A stretch of 64,000 nt of DNA from JBBQLG01 sp964251665 (GCA_964251665.1 CAXUKO010000008.1:242398-306397), one strand, 5' to 3'. Shown: positions 1-9,615, numbered from the stretch's first letter. Notes: generated by a model from the letters alone, not told the origin. Numbers and translations are program-made.

Positions 1-66
1 TGGTTAGGCATTAAATTCTGATGAAAATGGGTTAAAACACAGGTTCATTGGCTGATTCCACCTGTT

Positions 67-2706
67 ATGAAACACAACTCTACTGCACTTTATAACGGTA
101 TTATTTTAAGAAATACCGTGCCTAACCAGTTGATAATCAAAATATGTAGACTGGTTGGTGTTGTTGCTCTGGCATTGCTTTCCTTTGCTCATCCGCTGCT
201 TGCCCAAACTATAACGATTCGGGGAAAAGTAGTGGACGCTAAGAATAACGAAGCCATTCTATTCGCCAACGTTCAGATCGTAGGGACGACTACCGGAACG
301 CAGACAGACCTTAACGGAGCGTATGCACTCAATGTAAAGCCGGGCGAAATTACTCTCAAATTCTCCTACGTCGGCTACACTCCCGAAACCCGGACACTCA
401 CCACCGACAGTACCAAACGAATTACCCTGCTCAACATTCGGCTAAAACCCCAGGCTAATAGTCTTAGTGAGGTTACTGTGCGCGGCAAGAAAGACCGCTA
501 TCGCAACCGGGATAATCCTGCTGTGGATCTGATCGAGAAAGTCATAGCTAACAAGAGTAAAAACCGGCGCGAATCCTTCGATTACTACCAGTACAACAAG
601 TACGAAAAGATCGAGTTCGACCTCAGCAATGTCTCCGATAAATTCAGGAATCGGCGGTCGCTCAAGAAATTCGATTTCGTGTTCAACTACCTCGATACCT
701 CACAGGTGACCGGGAAAGTGAACCTGCCGATGTACCTTAAAGAGTCGGCGTTCAATGTTTATTACCGGAAGTCCCCTGAGAAGAAACGTGAGGTGCTACA
801 GGGTGAGCGCACGACCGGAATTGGCGGCTACGTGGATGGCAACGGCATCAAATCCTATCTGGAAACGCTGTACCAGGACATAAACATTTACGACGGGCAG
901 ATTCTCCTGCTGGCTCAGCAATTTCTCGGCCCCACCTCGCCATTAGCCCCGCAGTTTTACAAGTACGTAATTGTAGACACAACCGAGATTAAGGGCATTA
1001 AATGCGTGAACCTTGGTTTTTCACCCCGGAACAAAACCGATTTATTGTTTCAGGGCACAATGGCCATCGCGCTCGATTCGAGTTACGCCATTCGCAAAGT
1101 GGAGATGGGCTTTGCCAAAGACATCAACGTCAATTACGTAACCGACCTACGGATTTCACAGGAATACGACGCTGTTGACGATCAGGAAGGGCTGATGCTG
1201 ACGAAAGACGAACTGGCCATCGAATTTAACCTTCTCAAGAAGGATAATGGCATGGGCCTTTTCGGACAGCGGAGTGTTTCGTACAACGGCTACAAAATCA
1301 ATAAACCCATTGAAAGTCAGTTGCTGACCGGCCTGGCGAACGATGAGGTGAAGGAAGCCCTTAACCGCGACGAGTCATTTTGGACACAGGCGCGTCACCG
1401 GCCGTTATCGGTGAAAGAGCAGGGTATTTATACGATGGTCGATAGTATCAAAAATGTGCCTCTGTTTCGCAAGGTGGTTAATACCGCGCTGTTTCTGGCA
1501 GAGGGGTACAAGCCCATCGGCGGATTTGAGATTGGGCCGGTTAACACGTTTTACAGCTTTAACCCGGTCGAGGGATTTCGGATTCGGGCGGGTGGCCGCA
1601 CAACGGCGGCTTTCAGCGAGCGGCTGGCCCTGGAAGGCTACGGAGCGTATGGTTTTCGCGATAAACAGGTAAAATATTACGGTTCGGCCGCGTGGTCGCT
1701 AACCGATCATAATGTGTACACCTACCCGGTGAAGCGTATCCGGGCCAGTTATCAGCACGAAATCCGGATTCCGGGACAGGAATTGCAGTTTATTCAGGAA
1801 AGCAATTTTTTACTGTCGTTCAAACGCGGGCAGAACAACCGATTCACCTACAATTCGGTCTGGAACATCGACTACCTCAACGAGTCGAAGAGTGGGCTGG
1901 CCCTAACGTTGAGTGCACGGGGGGTACAACAGTCTCCGGCTGGTATTCTGGAGTTCGATGCCTATACGCCGGAAGGAAATCTGACCCGGATACCGACTAT
2001 CAGCACAACCGAACTGACCGTTGGGCTTCGTTATGCTCCGCACGAGCAGTTTTATCAGGGAAAAACGTACCGGGTGCCGATTGTAAACAAATACCCGATT
2101 TTTCAGGTCCGCTATACGGCTGGTATTAAAGACCTATTGGGGGGCGATTACAATTTCCACCGCCTGACCGGCTACGCCAACAAACGCTTTCTCATCGTAC
2201 CGATTGGCTTCACCGACGTAAGTCTGGAAGGAGGGGCAACGTTTGGTAAAGTACCGTTTCCGCTACTGACGATTCACCGGGCCAACCAGAGTTACGCCTA
2301 CCAGCCCGAGTCGTATAACATGATGAACTTCATGGAGTTTATCAGCGACCACTATGGAGCGGTATTTATTGACCATCACTTCAACGGAGCTATTTTCAAC
2401 CGGCTACCGCTGATCAAGAAGCTCAAACTCCGCGAACTGATTACCTTTAAAAGCCTCTGGGGCGGCATCAGTGACGATAACCGCCCGACGCCCGGCAATG
2501 GGCTGCTGCGCCTGCCCGTCGATCCGACGACAGGCATACCAATTTCGTATGCACTGGGCAGCAAACCCTATATGGAAGCCAGTATCGGCATTGCCAACAT
2601 CTTTAAAGTGCTGCGGGTTGACTTTGTGAAGCGGTTAACCTATCTCGATAATCCCAACGCACCCAATCGGGTTGGTATACGGTTTCGGATGAAATTTGAT
2701 TTTTAA
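67..2706 (+). CDS. DUF5686 / carboxypeptidase-regulatory-like outer membrane protein
   Basis: This 879-residue protein has a hydrophobic signal segment at residues 29-46, with likely cleavage before Gln47. A CarboxypepD-reg-like beta-sandwich follows at about 49-132 (GKVVDAKNNEAI, then DLNGAYALNV). The long remainder matches the DUF5686 pattern, a probable outer-membrane beta-barrel ending in aromatic RFRMKFDF. The family is common in Bacteroidota and its exact role is unknown. The signal peptide has an unusually long n-region, so starts at GTG 118 or TTG 130 are also possible. A 10-base inverted repeat (1-10 and 119-128) spans the annotated start. The next gene starts 14 bases downstream, so the two may be cotranscribed. 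Confidence 0.85.
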   Translation: MKHNSTALYNGIILRNTVPNQLIIKICRLVGVVALALLSFAHPLLAQTITIRGKVVDAKNNEAILFANVQIVGTTTGTQTDLNGAYALNVKPGEITLKFSYVGYTPETRTLTTDSTKRITLLNIRLKPQANSLSEVTVRGKKDRYRNRDNPAVDLIEKVIANKSKNRRESFDYYQYNKYEKIEFDLSNVSDKFRNRRSLKKFDFVFNYLDTSQVTGKVNLPMYLKESAFNVYYRKSPEKKREVLQGERTTGIGGYVDGNGIKSYLETLYQDINIYDGQILLLAQQFLGPTSPLAPQFYKYVIVDTTEIKGIKCVNLGFSPRNKTDLLFQGTMAIALDSSYAIRKVEMGFAKDINVNYVTDLRISQEYDAVDDQEGLMLTKDELAIEFNLLKKDNGMGLFGQRSVSYNGYKINKPIESQLLTGLANDEVKEALNRDESFWTQARHRPLSVKEQGIYTMVDSIKNVPLFRKVVNTALFLAEGYKPIGGFEIGPVNTFYSFNPVEGFRIRAGGRTTAAFSERLALEGYGAYGFRDKQVKYYGSAAWSLTDHNVYTYPVKRIRASYQHEIRIPGQELQFIQESNFLLSFKRGQNNRFTYNSVWNIDYLNESKSGLALTLSARGVQQSPAGILEFDAYTPEGNLTRIPTISTTELTVGLRYAPHEQFYQGKTYRVPIVNKYPIFQVRYTAGIKDLLGGDYNFHRLTGYANKRFLIVPIGFTDVSLEGGATFGKVPFPLLTIHRANQSYAYQPESYNMMNFMEFISDHYGAVFIDHHFNGAIFNRLPLIKKLKLRELITFKSLWGGISDDNRPTPGNGLLRLPVDPTTGIPISYALGSKPYMEASIGIANIFKVLRVDFVKRLTYLDNPNAPNRVGIRFRMKFDF

Positions 2707-2720
2707 CGTACTTTGCACCT

Positions 2721-3764
2721 ATGACGAAACGAATCCTATTCATTACCGGCTCGCTGAACCAAACGTCGCAGATGCACCAGATTGGGCAACAACTGGCCGG
2801 AGAATATGAGTGCTGGTATAGTCAGATATACGCTGACTCGTTAGCCATCAATTTTGCAGTCCGGCAGGGCTGGCTCGATCATACCGTATTGGCCGGCAAA
2901 TTCCGCGAGCGTTCAGAGCAGTACCTCCATGATCACAACCTGTTGATCGACTACAGGGGTGAAAAGCATCAGTACGATCTGGTTGTGCTGTGTTCGGATA
3001 TGCTGTTGCCCGCTAACATCCGCGCTACCAAAACGGTCTGGGTGCAGGAAGGTATGGTCGATGAAGTAACGTTGCTGACCAGGATTGTAAAGGCACTCAA
3101 GCTCCCGCGTTATCTCAGCGTAGGCACATCTCTCAACGGCTCGTCGAACCTGTGCGACGTGTATTGCACAGCGTCAGAGGGCTATAAATCGTTTTTCACG
3201 CAGATGGGAACCGATGCCGGAAAACTGTTCGTAACAGGTATTCCGAACTTCGATAACGTCGCTCAGTTTCAGAATAATAACTTCCCGCACCATGGTTATG
3301 TTATGGTGGCGACGTCGGATATCCGGGAGACTTTTCGGATGGAGAACCGGGTTGGCTTTATTAAAAAGTGCGTAGATATTGCCGCTGGCCGACCGCTGCT
3401 GTTCAAGTTTCACCCCAATGAAAACTGGGAACGATCGGAGGCCGAAGTGCGCGAAAATACACCCAAAGGTACCTTAATCTATCAGGCGGGTAGTACCAAC
3501 GATATGATTGCGAACTGTGAGGAGTTAATCACGCAGTATTCAACGGTGGTTTACGTCGGTATTGCGCTGGGTAAGAAGGTACATTCGTATTTTGACCTCG
3601 ATACGCTGTACCAGCAGGCTCCGATTCAAAACGGCGGCACCTCAGCCCGCAACATCGCCAACATCTGTCGGGCATTCATTAATTTCACAGGCAAAAAAGA
3701 ACAATTTGTTAAGTCGTATCAATACCAGCCTGTACCCAACGCGTTAAATCCCCACGCAGTGTAA
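2721..3764 (+). CDS. GT-B-like glycosyltransferase / CDP-glycerol-transferase-like protein
   Basis: This soluble protein of 347 residues begins with a Rossmann-like strand (KRILFITGSLNQ). Its C-terminal half carries KFHPNENW and later a TQYSTVVYVGIALGKKV stretch. That layout resembles GT-B enzymes such as UDP-GlcNAc 2-epimerase-like and CDP-glycerol glycerophosphotransferase-like proteins, where the second motif contacts the donor nucleotide. No membrane segment or signal peptide is visible. As the first gene of a run that includes a CMP-sugar-type cytidylyltransferase and a NeuB-like synthase, it could be the transferase that uses the product. That role is inferred from context, and the family call is only moderately sure. 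Confidence 0.55.
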   Translation: MTKRILFITGSLNQTSQMHQIGQQLAGEYECWYSQIYADSLAINFAVRQGWLDHTVLAGKFRERSEQYLHDHNLLIDYRGEKHQYDLVVLCSDMLLPANIRATKTVWVQEGMVDEVTLLTRIVKALKLPRYLSVGTSLNGSSNLCDVYCTASEGYKSFFTQMGTDAGKLFVTGIPNFDNVAQFQNNNFPHHGYVMVATSDIRETFRMENRVGFIKKCVDIAAGRPLLFKFHPNENWERSEAEVRENTPKGTLIYQAGSTNDMIANCEELITQYSTVVYVGIALGKKVHSYFDLDTLYQQAPIQNGGTSARNIANICRAFINFTGKKEQFVKSYQYQPVPNALNPHAV

Positions 3765-3861
3765 CTTGCACGTTCTCATCGCATGAATGGTGGTGTACCG
3801 GGGTGCCGAACTCAATTGTAGCCCGGTTTGTAACGCTGACTAAGCCAGACTTTTTTGCCCT

Positions 3862-4683
3862 ATGCCCGGTTTTCCTTCCATTTTAGTTGTGGTTCAGGCG
3901 CGGATGACGTCAAGCCGGTTACCCGGTAAGGTGTTGCTGCCGATTCTTGGCGAACCATTGATCGTCCGCATGGTCGAACGGCTGCGGATGGCTAAAACGC
4001 CGTTTCAGATTGTTGTCGCCACCTCTACTGACCCCGCCGATGACGTGCTGGTCGCTCTTTGTCGGGACCATAAAATAGATTGTTTTCGGGGTGACCTGGT
4101 CGATTGCCTCGATCGGCATTATCAAGCCGCTGTGCAGTACGGGGCTGATGTTGTCGTTAAAATACCTTCCGATTGCCCCCTCATCGACCCCCGGATTATC
4201 GATCAGGTGATGGGTGCTTACCTCGCCAATCCCGACCAGTATGATTTCGTCAGTAACCTGCATCCTCCTACTTGGCCCGATGGTAATGATGTCGAAATCA
4301 TGACATTCGACTGCCTGAAAACTACTTGGCAGGAAGCTGCCAAACTTCACGAACGCGAGCATACCACGCCTTATATGTGGGATATGCCCGGCCGTTTTCG
4401 CGTGGGTAACGTTGTTTGGTCAAGGGGGCTCGACTACTCAATGTCGCACCGGTTTACGATTGATTACCGGGCGGATTACGAATTTATCGAACAGGTTTTT
4501 TTAGAACTATACTCCGAAAATCCCGCGTTTTCCTGCGAAGACATTGTAGATTTGCTGGAACGCAAGCCAGAACTCTACCAGATCAATGCCAGCTATGCGG
4601 GCGTGAACTGGTATCGGCATCATTTGAATGAGTTGAACACTGTCTCGGCTGACCAAACCAAACAGGTTACCGGAAACCCATAA
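3862..4683 (+). CDS. SpsF-type cytidylyltransferase (CMP-sugar synthetase-like)
   Basis: This is a 273-residue nucleotidyltransferase of the SpsF / CMP-NeuAc-synthetase-like family. The N-terminal nucleotide-binding signature QARMTSSRLPGK lies at residues 12-23. A second conserved stretch, KIPSDCPLIDP, near residue 105 carries the metal-binding Asp. Family members activate a sugar acid, or another sugar, with CTP. The gene ends 4 bases before the transketolase gene, so it is almost certainly in one operon with it. With neuB downstream, the natural reading is activation of a nonulosonate as its CMP derivative. The actual substrate cannot be read from the sequence. Confidence 0.75.
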   Translation: MPGFPSILVVVQARMTSSRLPGKVLLPILGEPLIVRMVERLRMAKTPFQIVVATSTDPADDVLVALCRDHKIDCFRGDLVDCLDRHYQAAVQYGADVVVKIPSDCPLIDPRIIDQVMGAYLANPDQYDFVSNLHPPTWPDGNDVEIMTFDCLKTTWQEAAKLHEREHTTPYMWDMPGRFRVGNVVWSRGLDYSMSHRFTIDYRADYEFIEQVFLELYSENPAFSCEDIVDLLERKPELYQINASYAGVNWYRHHLNELNTVSADQTKQVTGNP

Positions 4684-4687
4684 ACGC

Positions 4688-5545
4688 ATGCATTTAGAAA
4701 CCCTCGAACACCTTCAGCAACGTGCCTTGCGCGTACGCGAGCATATTGTTCGGCTCTCGACCGATGGCGGTTGTTTTGTCGGCGCGTCACTCTCCGCGAC
4801 CGACCTGATGGTCTATCTCTACGATGATTTCCTGAACGTGAATCAGGACAATCTGAAAGACCCCAGCCGCGATTACCTGTTTTTGTCCAAAGGGCATGAC
4901 GTGCCTGCTCTCTACGGCACCTTTGTCGAGTTGGGCTGGCTGGCGGCTGACCGACTCAACAATCACCTCTCTACTGACGACTCGATTTATTGGCACCCGA
5001 ACGTAAAGATTCCGGGTATCGAATTTCACTCGGGCTCGCTGGGGCATCTGCCGTCGGTAGCGCTGGGCGTGGCCCTGGATTGTAAAATCAGTGGTACCCC
5101 CAACAAAGTCGTTTGCATTCTGGGTGATGGTGAATTAAACGAAGGTTCGGTTTGGGAAGCGGTGCTGGTCGCCAATGCTTATAAATTAGACAACCTGCTA
5201 TTCCTGGTCGATCGGAACCACTTCCAGGCCAATATGCCTACTGAAGAACTGATCCCGCTGGAGCCGTTGGCTGATAAGTTTGCCGCTTTTGGGGCTTCAG
5301 TAAAACGGATTGACGGACATAGTTTTGAGGCCATTGACGGCGCTCTATCACAATTCCCTTTCGAGACTGGTAAGCTGAATGTCCTTATCGCCGATACGGT
5401 TCGGGGTAAGGGCCTGCCCAGTATTGAAGCCCGTGCTGATCGCTGGTTCTGCAACTTCACCCACGAGGAAGTCGCTGCTCTGTTAGATGAACTGCATGGC
5501 GAAGCTAAGGCTACGCTGGAATCTGAAACGCTGGTAGTGAGATAA
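4688..5545 (+). CDS. transketolase N-terminal (thiamine-PP binding) subunit
   Basis: This 285-residue protein corresponds to the N-terminal third of transketolase. Visible marks are the SKGHDVPALYG stretch, the EFHSGSLGHLPSVALGVAL region and the thiamine-diphosphate/metal motif GDGELNEGSVWEA from about residue 145. It needs the pyrimidine-binding partner, which is the next gene, to form an active enzyme. Such split transketolases often sit in secondary-metabolite and surface-sugar clusters, not in central metabolism. The position between a cytidylyltransferase and an aminotransferase fits a dedicated role in making or extending a ketose precursor. That role is inferred. Confidence 0.88.
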   Translation: MHLETLEHLQQRALRVREHIVRLSTDGGCFVGASLSATDLMVYLYDDFLNVNQDNLKDPSRDYLFLSKGHDVPALYGTFVELGWLAADRLNNHLSTDDSIYWHPNVKIPGIEFHSGSLGHLPSVALGVALDCKISGTPNKVVCILGDGELNEGSVWEAVLVANAYKLDNLLFLVDRNHFQANMPTEELIPLEPLADKFAAFGASVKRIDGHSFEAIDGALSQFPFETGKLNVLIADTVRGKGLPSIEARADRWFCNFTHEEVAALLDELHGEAKATLESETLVVR

Positions 5546-5550
5546 AATAC

Positions 5551-5619
5551 GTATCCCAGACGCCCACGTCTGGTCGTTTAGCGGCCAGTTAACTAACCAG
5601 ACGTAGGCGTCTGGGGTAC
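5551..5619. repeat. imperfect inverted repeat, CC(A/G)GACG palindrome family, copy 1
   Basis: Two 24-base arms (5551-5574 and 5596-5619) pair with two mismatches around a 21-base loop. Each arm also contains its own palindrome (CCAGACG...CGTCTGG). It lies between the two transketolase genes. Related sequence recurs at 8131-8183 and near 62759. Confidence 0.75.
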
Positions 5620-5632
5620 ACAAAACTGAATC

Positions 5633-6571
5633 ATGACTTACGAAGAACTCCTTACCCAGACTGCCCTTGCCGATGACCGCTACGTGGTGATGACGGCGGA
5701 AAACCGGGCGCTGGTTCGCAATATGCCCAAAACGCTGGGCAACCGGTTTATCGATACTGGTATCACCGAACAATGTATGGTTGGCGCTGCTGCTGGCTTA
5801 GCGCTACGTGGCCGGACGCCCGTTATCCATGCGCTAGCATCGTTTTTGTCGATGCGGGCCTATGAATTTGTCCGTACGGACGTAGGTATCGGTAAACTGC
5901 CGGTAAAACTGAGCAGCTTCATTCCGGGATTTCTGTCAGATGGTAATGGCCCGACGCACCAGGCTATCGAAGATATAGCCTTGATGCGTGGTATTCCTGG
6001 CATGACGGTTTTTGCTCCCGCTGATGAGCAGGATATGCTGGCAATGCTGCCTAAAATATGGGATTCAGCTAGCCCGGCCTACGTTCGGATTAATACCCGT
6101 CCCGGTACTTATCAGCACGCTGATTTCGAGATTGGCAAAGCCGAAGTAGTTACCAAAGGCACCGACGTAACGATTCTGGTGTACGGTATGCTGTTCGAGC
6201 AGACGCTGATTGCTGCTGATATCCTGCGTGAAGCGGGAAAATCTGTCGGTCTGGTGAATATGCGTACCCTAAAACCCGTTGATGAACAAGCTATTCTGGA
6301 AGCCTGCGCCACATCGAGCGTTGTCGTAACGGTGGAAGACCATTTCCAGACTGGTGGCTTGTACAGCATTGTGGCTGAGGTCTTGTTGAAAAACCGGAAA
6401 ACCGCCAATGTATTGCCTATTGCGCTGAACGACAAGTGGTTCAAACCCGCCCGCTTACCTGAGGTACTGCAATACGAAGGCTTTACCGGTAAGCAGATTG
6501 CCGAACGTATTTTAGGCCACGCTACGGATGCAGTGCAGCCGGAGATCGCAACAGAAGCGTTTGCGGAGTAG
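5633..6571 (+). CDS. transketolase C-terminal (pyrimidine-binding) subunit
   Basis: This 312-residue protein covers the central and C-terminal domains of transketolase. A pyrimidine-binding domain spans about residues 1-160, with the catalytic glutamate in TGITEQ (Glu46) and the following AAGLALRGRTPV stretch. A C-terminal transketolase domain follows from about residue 175 (VTILVYGMLFEQTL, then VVVTVEDHFQTGGL). It pairs with the N-terminal subunit encoded 87 bases upstream, and the gap between them holds a hairpin repeat. The short hairpin may tune relative expression of the two subunits, though I have no evidence for that. Function as one half of a split transketolase is secure; the sugar substrate is unknown. 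Confidence 0.87.
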   Translation: MTYEELLTQTALADDRYVVMTAENRALVRNMPKTLGNRFIDTGITEQCMVGAAAGLALRGRTPVIHALASFLSMRAYEFVRTDVGIGKLPVKLSSFIPGFLSDGNGPTHQAIEDIALMRGIPGMTVFAPADEQDMLAMLPKIWDSASPAYVRINTRPGTYQHADFEIGKAEVVTKGTDVTILVYGMLFEQTLIAADILREAGKSVGLVNMRTLKPVDEQAILEACATSSVVVTVEDHFQTGGLYSIVAEVLLKNRKTANVLPIALNDKWFKPARLPEVLQYEGFTGKQIAERILGHATDAVQPEIATEAFAE

Positions 6572-6632
6572 GTATACTGTCATTTTTAATTAGAAAGATT
6601 TTTTAGTCTTTTGATCTGTATTTCAAAGGTGG

Positions 6633-6705
6633 TTTTGTCATCCTGAGGAACGAAGGATCTTAGCGATTTGGTAGCGAAGATCCTTCGTTCCTCAGGATGA
6701 CAAAA
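6633..6705. repeat. perfect 29-base inverted repeat
   Basis: The arms 6633-6661 and 6677-6705 are exact reverse complements around a 15-base loop. They carry the core TCATCCTGAGGAACGAAGG. It lies in a 212-base gap inside the sugar cluster, between co-directional genes. It could act as a terminator or an mRNA-stabilising hairpin, or be a dispersed repeat unit. Confidence 0.85.
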
Positions 6706-6783
6706 ACTTACTCTCGACCGCTCTAAGGAACAAAAGTTGAAAACTAAGTAGTTTTTAAACCCGACGCCATAAACAGACACCAT

Positions 6784-8124
6784 ATGCCAAACGGTATCAA
6801 CTTCAACGAAAACTATCCCGACATCACGGTGTCGGACGAATATTACGAACGGGCGCTCAAGGTTCAGAAGCCCATCACCCAAACGCTGGCTAAAGGGCCG
6901 GGTCAGTTCACCAAGGGAGCCGCACCGAAGTACCTGCAACGAGGGAGTGGCTCACACGTTTGGGACGTTGATGGCAACGAATACATCGACTTCAATTCGG
7001 CTATCGGACCTATCTCGTTGGGGTATTGCTACCCGGCCGTAGACGAAGCCATTAAAAAACAACTCGAAAGCGGCATTACGTTTTCGCTTATGCACCCGCT
7101 GGAAGTCGAACTTTCTGAACTGATTCAGGAAGTGATTCCCAATGCCGAAGCCGTTAAGATTAGCAAAACCGGTGCGGATGTCTGCTCGGCGGCTGTTCGG
7201 GTCGCACGGGCGTTCACGGGTCGCGAGAAAGTATTTTGCTGTGGTTACCACGGCTGGCACGACTGGTACATTGGCATCACGAGCCGCAACGCAGGTATTC
7301 CGGAGGCCATCCAGAACATGACCTACACCTTCGAATACAACGATATCGAGTCGATCAAAGCGGCTTTGGACGAAGATGTAGCGGCCCTGATTTTAGAACC
7401 TTTCATTTTTGAAGCTCCAAAACCCGGTTTTCTGAAAGAATTAGCCGAAGCCTGCCGCGAAAACGGCACGCTGTTGATTTTCGACGAAATGTGGACCGGC
7501 TTCCGAATTGCCATCGGTGGTGCTCAGGAGTATTTCGACGTGACTCCCGATCTGGCAGTTTACTCGAAAGCCTGTGCTAACGGAATGCCAATCGCTCTGT
7601 TAACCGGTCGTGCCGATGTAATGGAGTTATTCAACAGTGAAGTGTTCAGTTATACTACGTTTGGTGGAGAAGCGCTCTCGCTGGCGGCCTGTATCGCAAC
7701 GATCAAGGAACTACGCGATAAGAACGTACCCGCTTATCTGGACGAAAAAGGTGCCCTGATTAAGGATGGCTACAACCAAATTGCGAAAGAGTTTGGCATC
7801 GATCACCTGACCAAATGCGTTGGCTATAACTGCCGGTCTATGGTTACGTTCATGCCTGACGCGGGTAACGGTCTGGAACTGAAAACACTCGTTCAGCAGG
7901 AAATGATCAAGCGGGGTGTGCTGTGGGCCGGTTTTCATAACATGTGTTTCAGTCACTCCGACGACGATATTCACTATACACTCTCCGCTTACCGCGATGT
8001 AATGCCGATCCTAAAGGCTGCCATCGAGAGTAAAGAAGTGAAATCTCATCTGAAAGGTGAAGTGCTCGAAGCGGTCTTCCGTAAAACCAGCAGCTACAAT
8101 ATCAAACCAGCAGTAAAGGCGTAA
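6784..8124 (+). CDS. class III (HemL-like) PLP aminotransferase
   Basis: This 446-residue fold-type I aminotransferase resembles glutamate-1-semialdehyde aminomutase. Conserved features are the N-terminal YLQRGSGSHVWDVDGNEYID segment, the cofactor-binding KTGADVCSAAVRVARAFTGR, the FDEMWTGFR stretch with the PLP-binding Asp, and the Schiff-base lysine Lys262 in YSKACANG. The usual GKVIGGG context is replaced by SKACANGMP, and the location in a sugar cluster argues against tetrapyrrole synthesis. It more likely transaminates an aldehyde or keto sugar, possibly the oxidised product of the SDR encoded next door. That step is inferred. Confidence 0.82.
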   Translation: MPNGINFNENYPDITVSDEYYERALKVQKPITQTLAKGPGQFTKGAAPKYLQRGSGSHVWDVDGNEYIDFNSAIGPISLGYCYPAVDEAIKKQLESGITFSLMHPLEVELSELIQEVIPNAEAVKISKTGADVCSAAVRVARAFTGREKVFCCGYHGWHDWYIGITSRNAGIPEAIQNMTYTFEYNDIESIKAALDEDVAALILEPFIFEAPKPGFLKELAEACRENGTLLIFDEMWTGFRIAIGGAQEYFDVTPDLAVYSKACANGMPIALLTGRADVMELFNSEVFSYTTFGGEALSLAACIATIKELRDKNVPAYLDEKGALIKDGYNQIAKEFGIDHLTKCVGYNCRSMVTFMPDAGNGLELKTLVQQEMIKRGVLWAGFHNMCFSHSDDDIHYTLSAYRDVMPILKAAIESKEVKSHLKGEVLEAVFRKTSSYNIKPAVKA

Positions 8125-8130
8125 ACGCAC

Positions 8131-8183
8131 CTCGGGCGCCCACGTCCGGTTTTCACTGAAACAACCGGATGTGGGCATCCGGT
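8131..8183. repeat. degenerate inverted repeat, CC(A/G)GACG palindrome family, copy 2
   Basis: The left arm (8131-8151) and right arm (8163-8183) resemble the 5551-5619 element. They pair with several mismatches. The right arm reaches to 25 bases before the SDR start codon. Confidence 0.6.
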
Positions 8184-8207
8184 CGGACCGCCGAAGCGGA
8201 TACATTA

Positions 8208-9014
8208 ATGCTCGACAAATTTTCATTAACCGGCCGTGTGGCCATTGTAACCGGTGCTATGGGCCTGATTGGCCGCAAGCACTGTGAAGCGTTGGCTGAT
8301 GCCGGTGCTAACGTAGTGGTCGCCGATCTGCACGAGGTCGCTGCTCAGGACTACGCGGATAATCTGGACGATAATCACCTCGGTGTTGGGCTGAATGTAA
8401 CGGACAAAGCCTCCGTTGAGCAGGCCCGTGATCAGATTATGGCTAAATACGGTCGAATCGATATTCTGGTTAACAATGCGGCCATCAACGATATGTTCGA
8501 GAATCCGGCAATGGCCAAAGACCTGTCGGCGTTCGAGAATTACCCCGTTGAAGCGTTCCGGGCTTCACTCGATGTGAACGTTACGGGGGTGTTCCTCTGC
8601 GCTCAGGTATTCGGGACGGTAATGGCTAACGCAGGTAGTGGTAGCATTATCAACGTTGCCTCGACATACGGCTTAGTCGGTCCCGACCAGACTATTTACC
8701 GGAATGCTGCCGGTGAGCAGACGTTTTTCAAGTCGGCGGCTTACCCGGCTACTAAAGGGGCTGTTGTCAACTTTACCCGGTTCCTGGCCGCTTACTGGGG
8801 CAACAAAGGGGTGCGGGTTAATACCCTGACGCCCGGTGGTGTTGAAAACAGTCAGGACGCCTTTTTTGTCCAGAATTATACGGCTAAAACGCTGCTTGGG
8901 CGTATGGCCTCGGCCGACGATTATCAGGGTGCTTTAGTGTTTCTGGCCAGTGATGCATCCGCCTATATGACCGGGGGGAACCTGGTTGTCGATGGCGGAT
9001 GGACAGCGATTTAG
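8208..9014 (+). CDS. short-chain dehydrogenase/reductase
   Basis: This is a classical SDR of 268 residues. The nucleotide-binding TGAMGLIG lies at residues 15-22, the NNAA strand is present, and the catalytic Tyr179-x3-Lys183 sits in AAYPATKG. The C-terminus is the usual DASAYMTGGNLVVDGGWTAI. I placed the start at ATG 8208 and not at the in-frame ATG 8169. The longer form would be read through the right arm of the inverted repeat and would add 13 residues not expected ahead of the first SDR strand. It probably oxidises or reduces a hydroxyl of the sugar made by this cluster. Confidence 0.85.
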   Translation: MLDKFSLTGRVAIVTGAMGLIGRKHCEALADAGANVVVADLHEVAAQDYADNLDDNHLGVGLNVTDKASVEQARDQIMAKYGRIDILVNNAAINDMFENPAMAKDLSAFENYPVEAFRASLDVNVTGVFLCAQVFGTVMANAGSGSIINVASTYGLVGPDQTIYRNAAGEQTFFKSAAYPATKGAVVNFTRFLAAYWGNKGVRVNTLTPGGVENSQDAFFVQNYTAKTLLGRMASADDYQGALVFLASDASAYMTGGNLVVDGGWTAI

Positions 9015-9042
9015 GCGGGTTCGCAGTTGAAGAGCTATCTGT

Positions 9043-9615
9043 ATGAAGGAATTAATTATAGTGGCGGGGGCGAATGGTTCGGGCAAAACGACGTTCGCGA
9101 AGCAATTGATTCCGGAAACTGGCTATGAATTTCTGAATGCGGATGAGATTGAAAAGAGCTTAACTGAGGCCGATTCATCTACCAAACTGAAAGCCGGAAG
9201 ACTTTTCTTCAAGAGACTCGGCGAATTAATGGAAGCGGGTCAGCCCTTTATTCTCGAGAGTACCTTATCCGGTAAATACCTGCTAAAGGTTATCGAAAGA
9301 GCGCAAAAGGAGGAATACGTTTTAAAACTTTTCTACGTGTTTTTGGAAAGCCCTGATATGTGCATTGAGCGTATAAAGAACCGGGTTAATCTGGGTGGCC
9401 ATTTCGTGCCGGATGCTGATGTGAGACGTCGCTATTACCGGAGTAAGCAAAACTTTTGGAGTACGTACAAAAACCTGGCTGAAGAGTGGATTGTCTTTCA
9501 TAATCCGACACCCGGAACTAATTCGCCGGTTGTTGCGGGATTTCATAATAAGTATCTGATAGAAGATGAATCACTCTTTCTGCAATTCGTAAATGACATA
9601 CCGCAATGGAAGTAA
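9043..9615 (+). CDS. zeta-toxin-like P-loop kinase
   Basis: This 190-residue protein starts with a Walker A loop, GANGSGKTT, at residues 9-17. It continues with LNADEIEKSL and LESTLSGKYLLKVIERA, the pattern of the zeta-toxin / AAA-33 kinase group. The HFVPDADVRRRYYRS stretch further on is the family's helical, Arg-rich motif. Known zeta toxins phosphorylate UDP-GlcNAc-type sugars, while other relatives are simple small-molecule kinases. It starts 28 bases after the SDR gene and overlaps the next small gene by 10 bases. It may be a toxin-antitoxin unit or a sugar kinase serving the cluster; the sequence does not decide. Confidence 0.7.
   Translation: MKELIIVAGANGSGKTTFAKQLIPETGYEFLNADEIEKSLTEADSSTKLKAGRLFFKRLGELMEAGQPFILESTLSGKYLLKVIERAQKEEYVLKLFYVFLESPDMCIERIKNRVNLGGHFVPDADVRRRYYRSKQNFWSTYKNLAEEWIVFHNPTPGTNSPVVAGFHNKYLIEDESLFLQFVNDIPQWK

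Noticed and set aside
8169..8207. Upstream start of the SDR gene
   Set aside because: The extra codons lie in the right arm of the inverted repeat and the family begins at the later ATG 8208.
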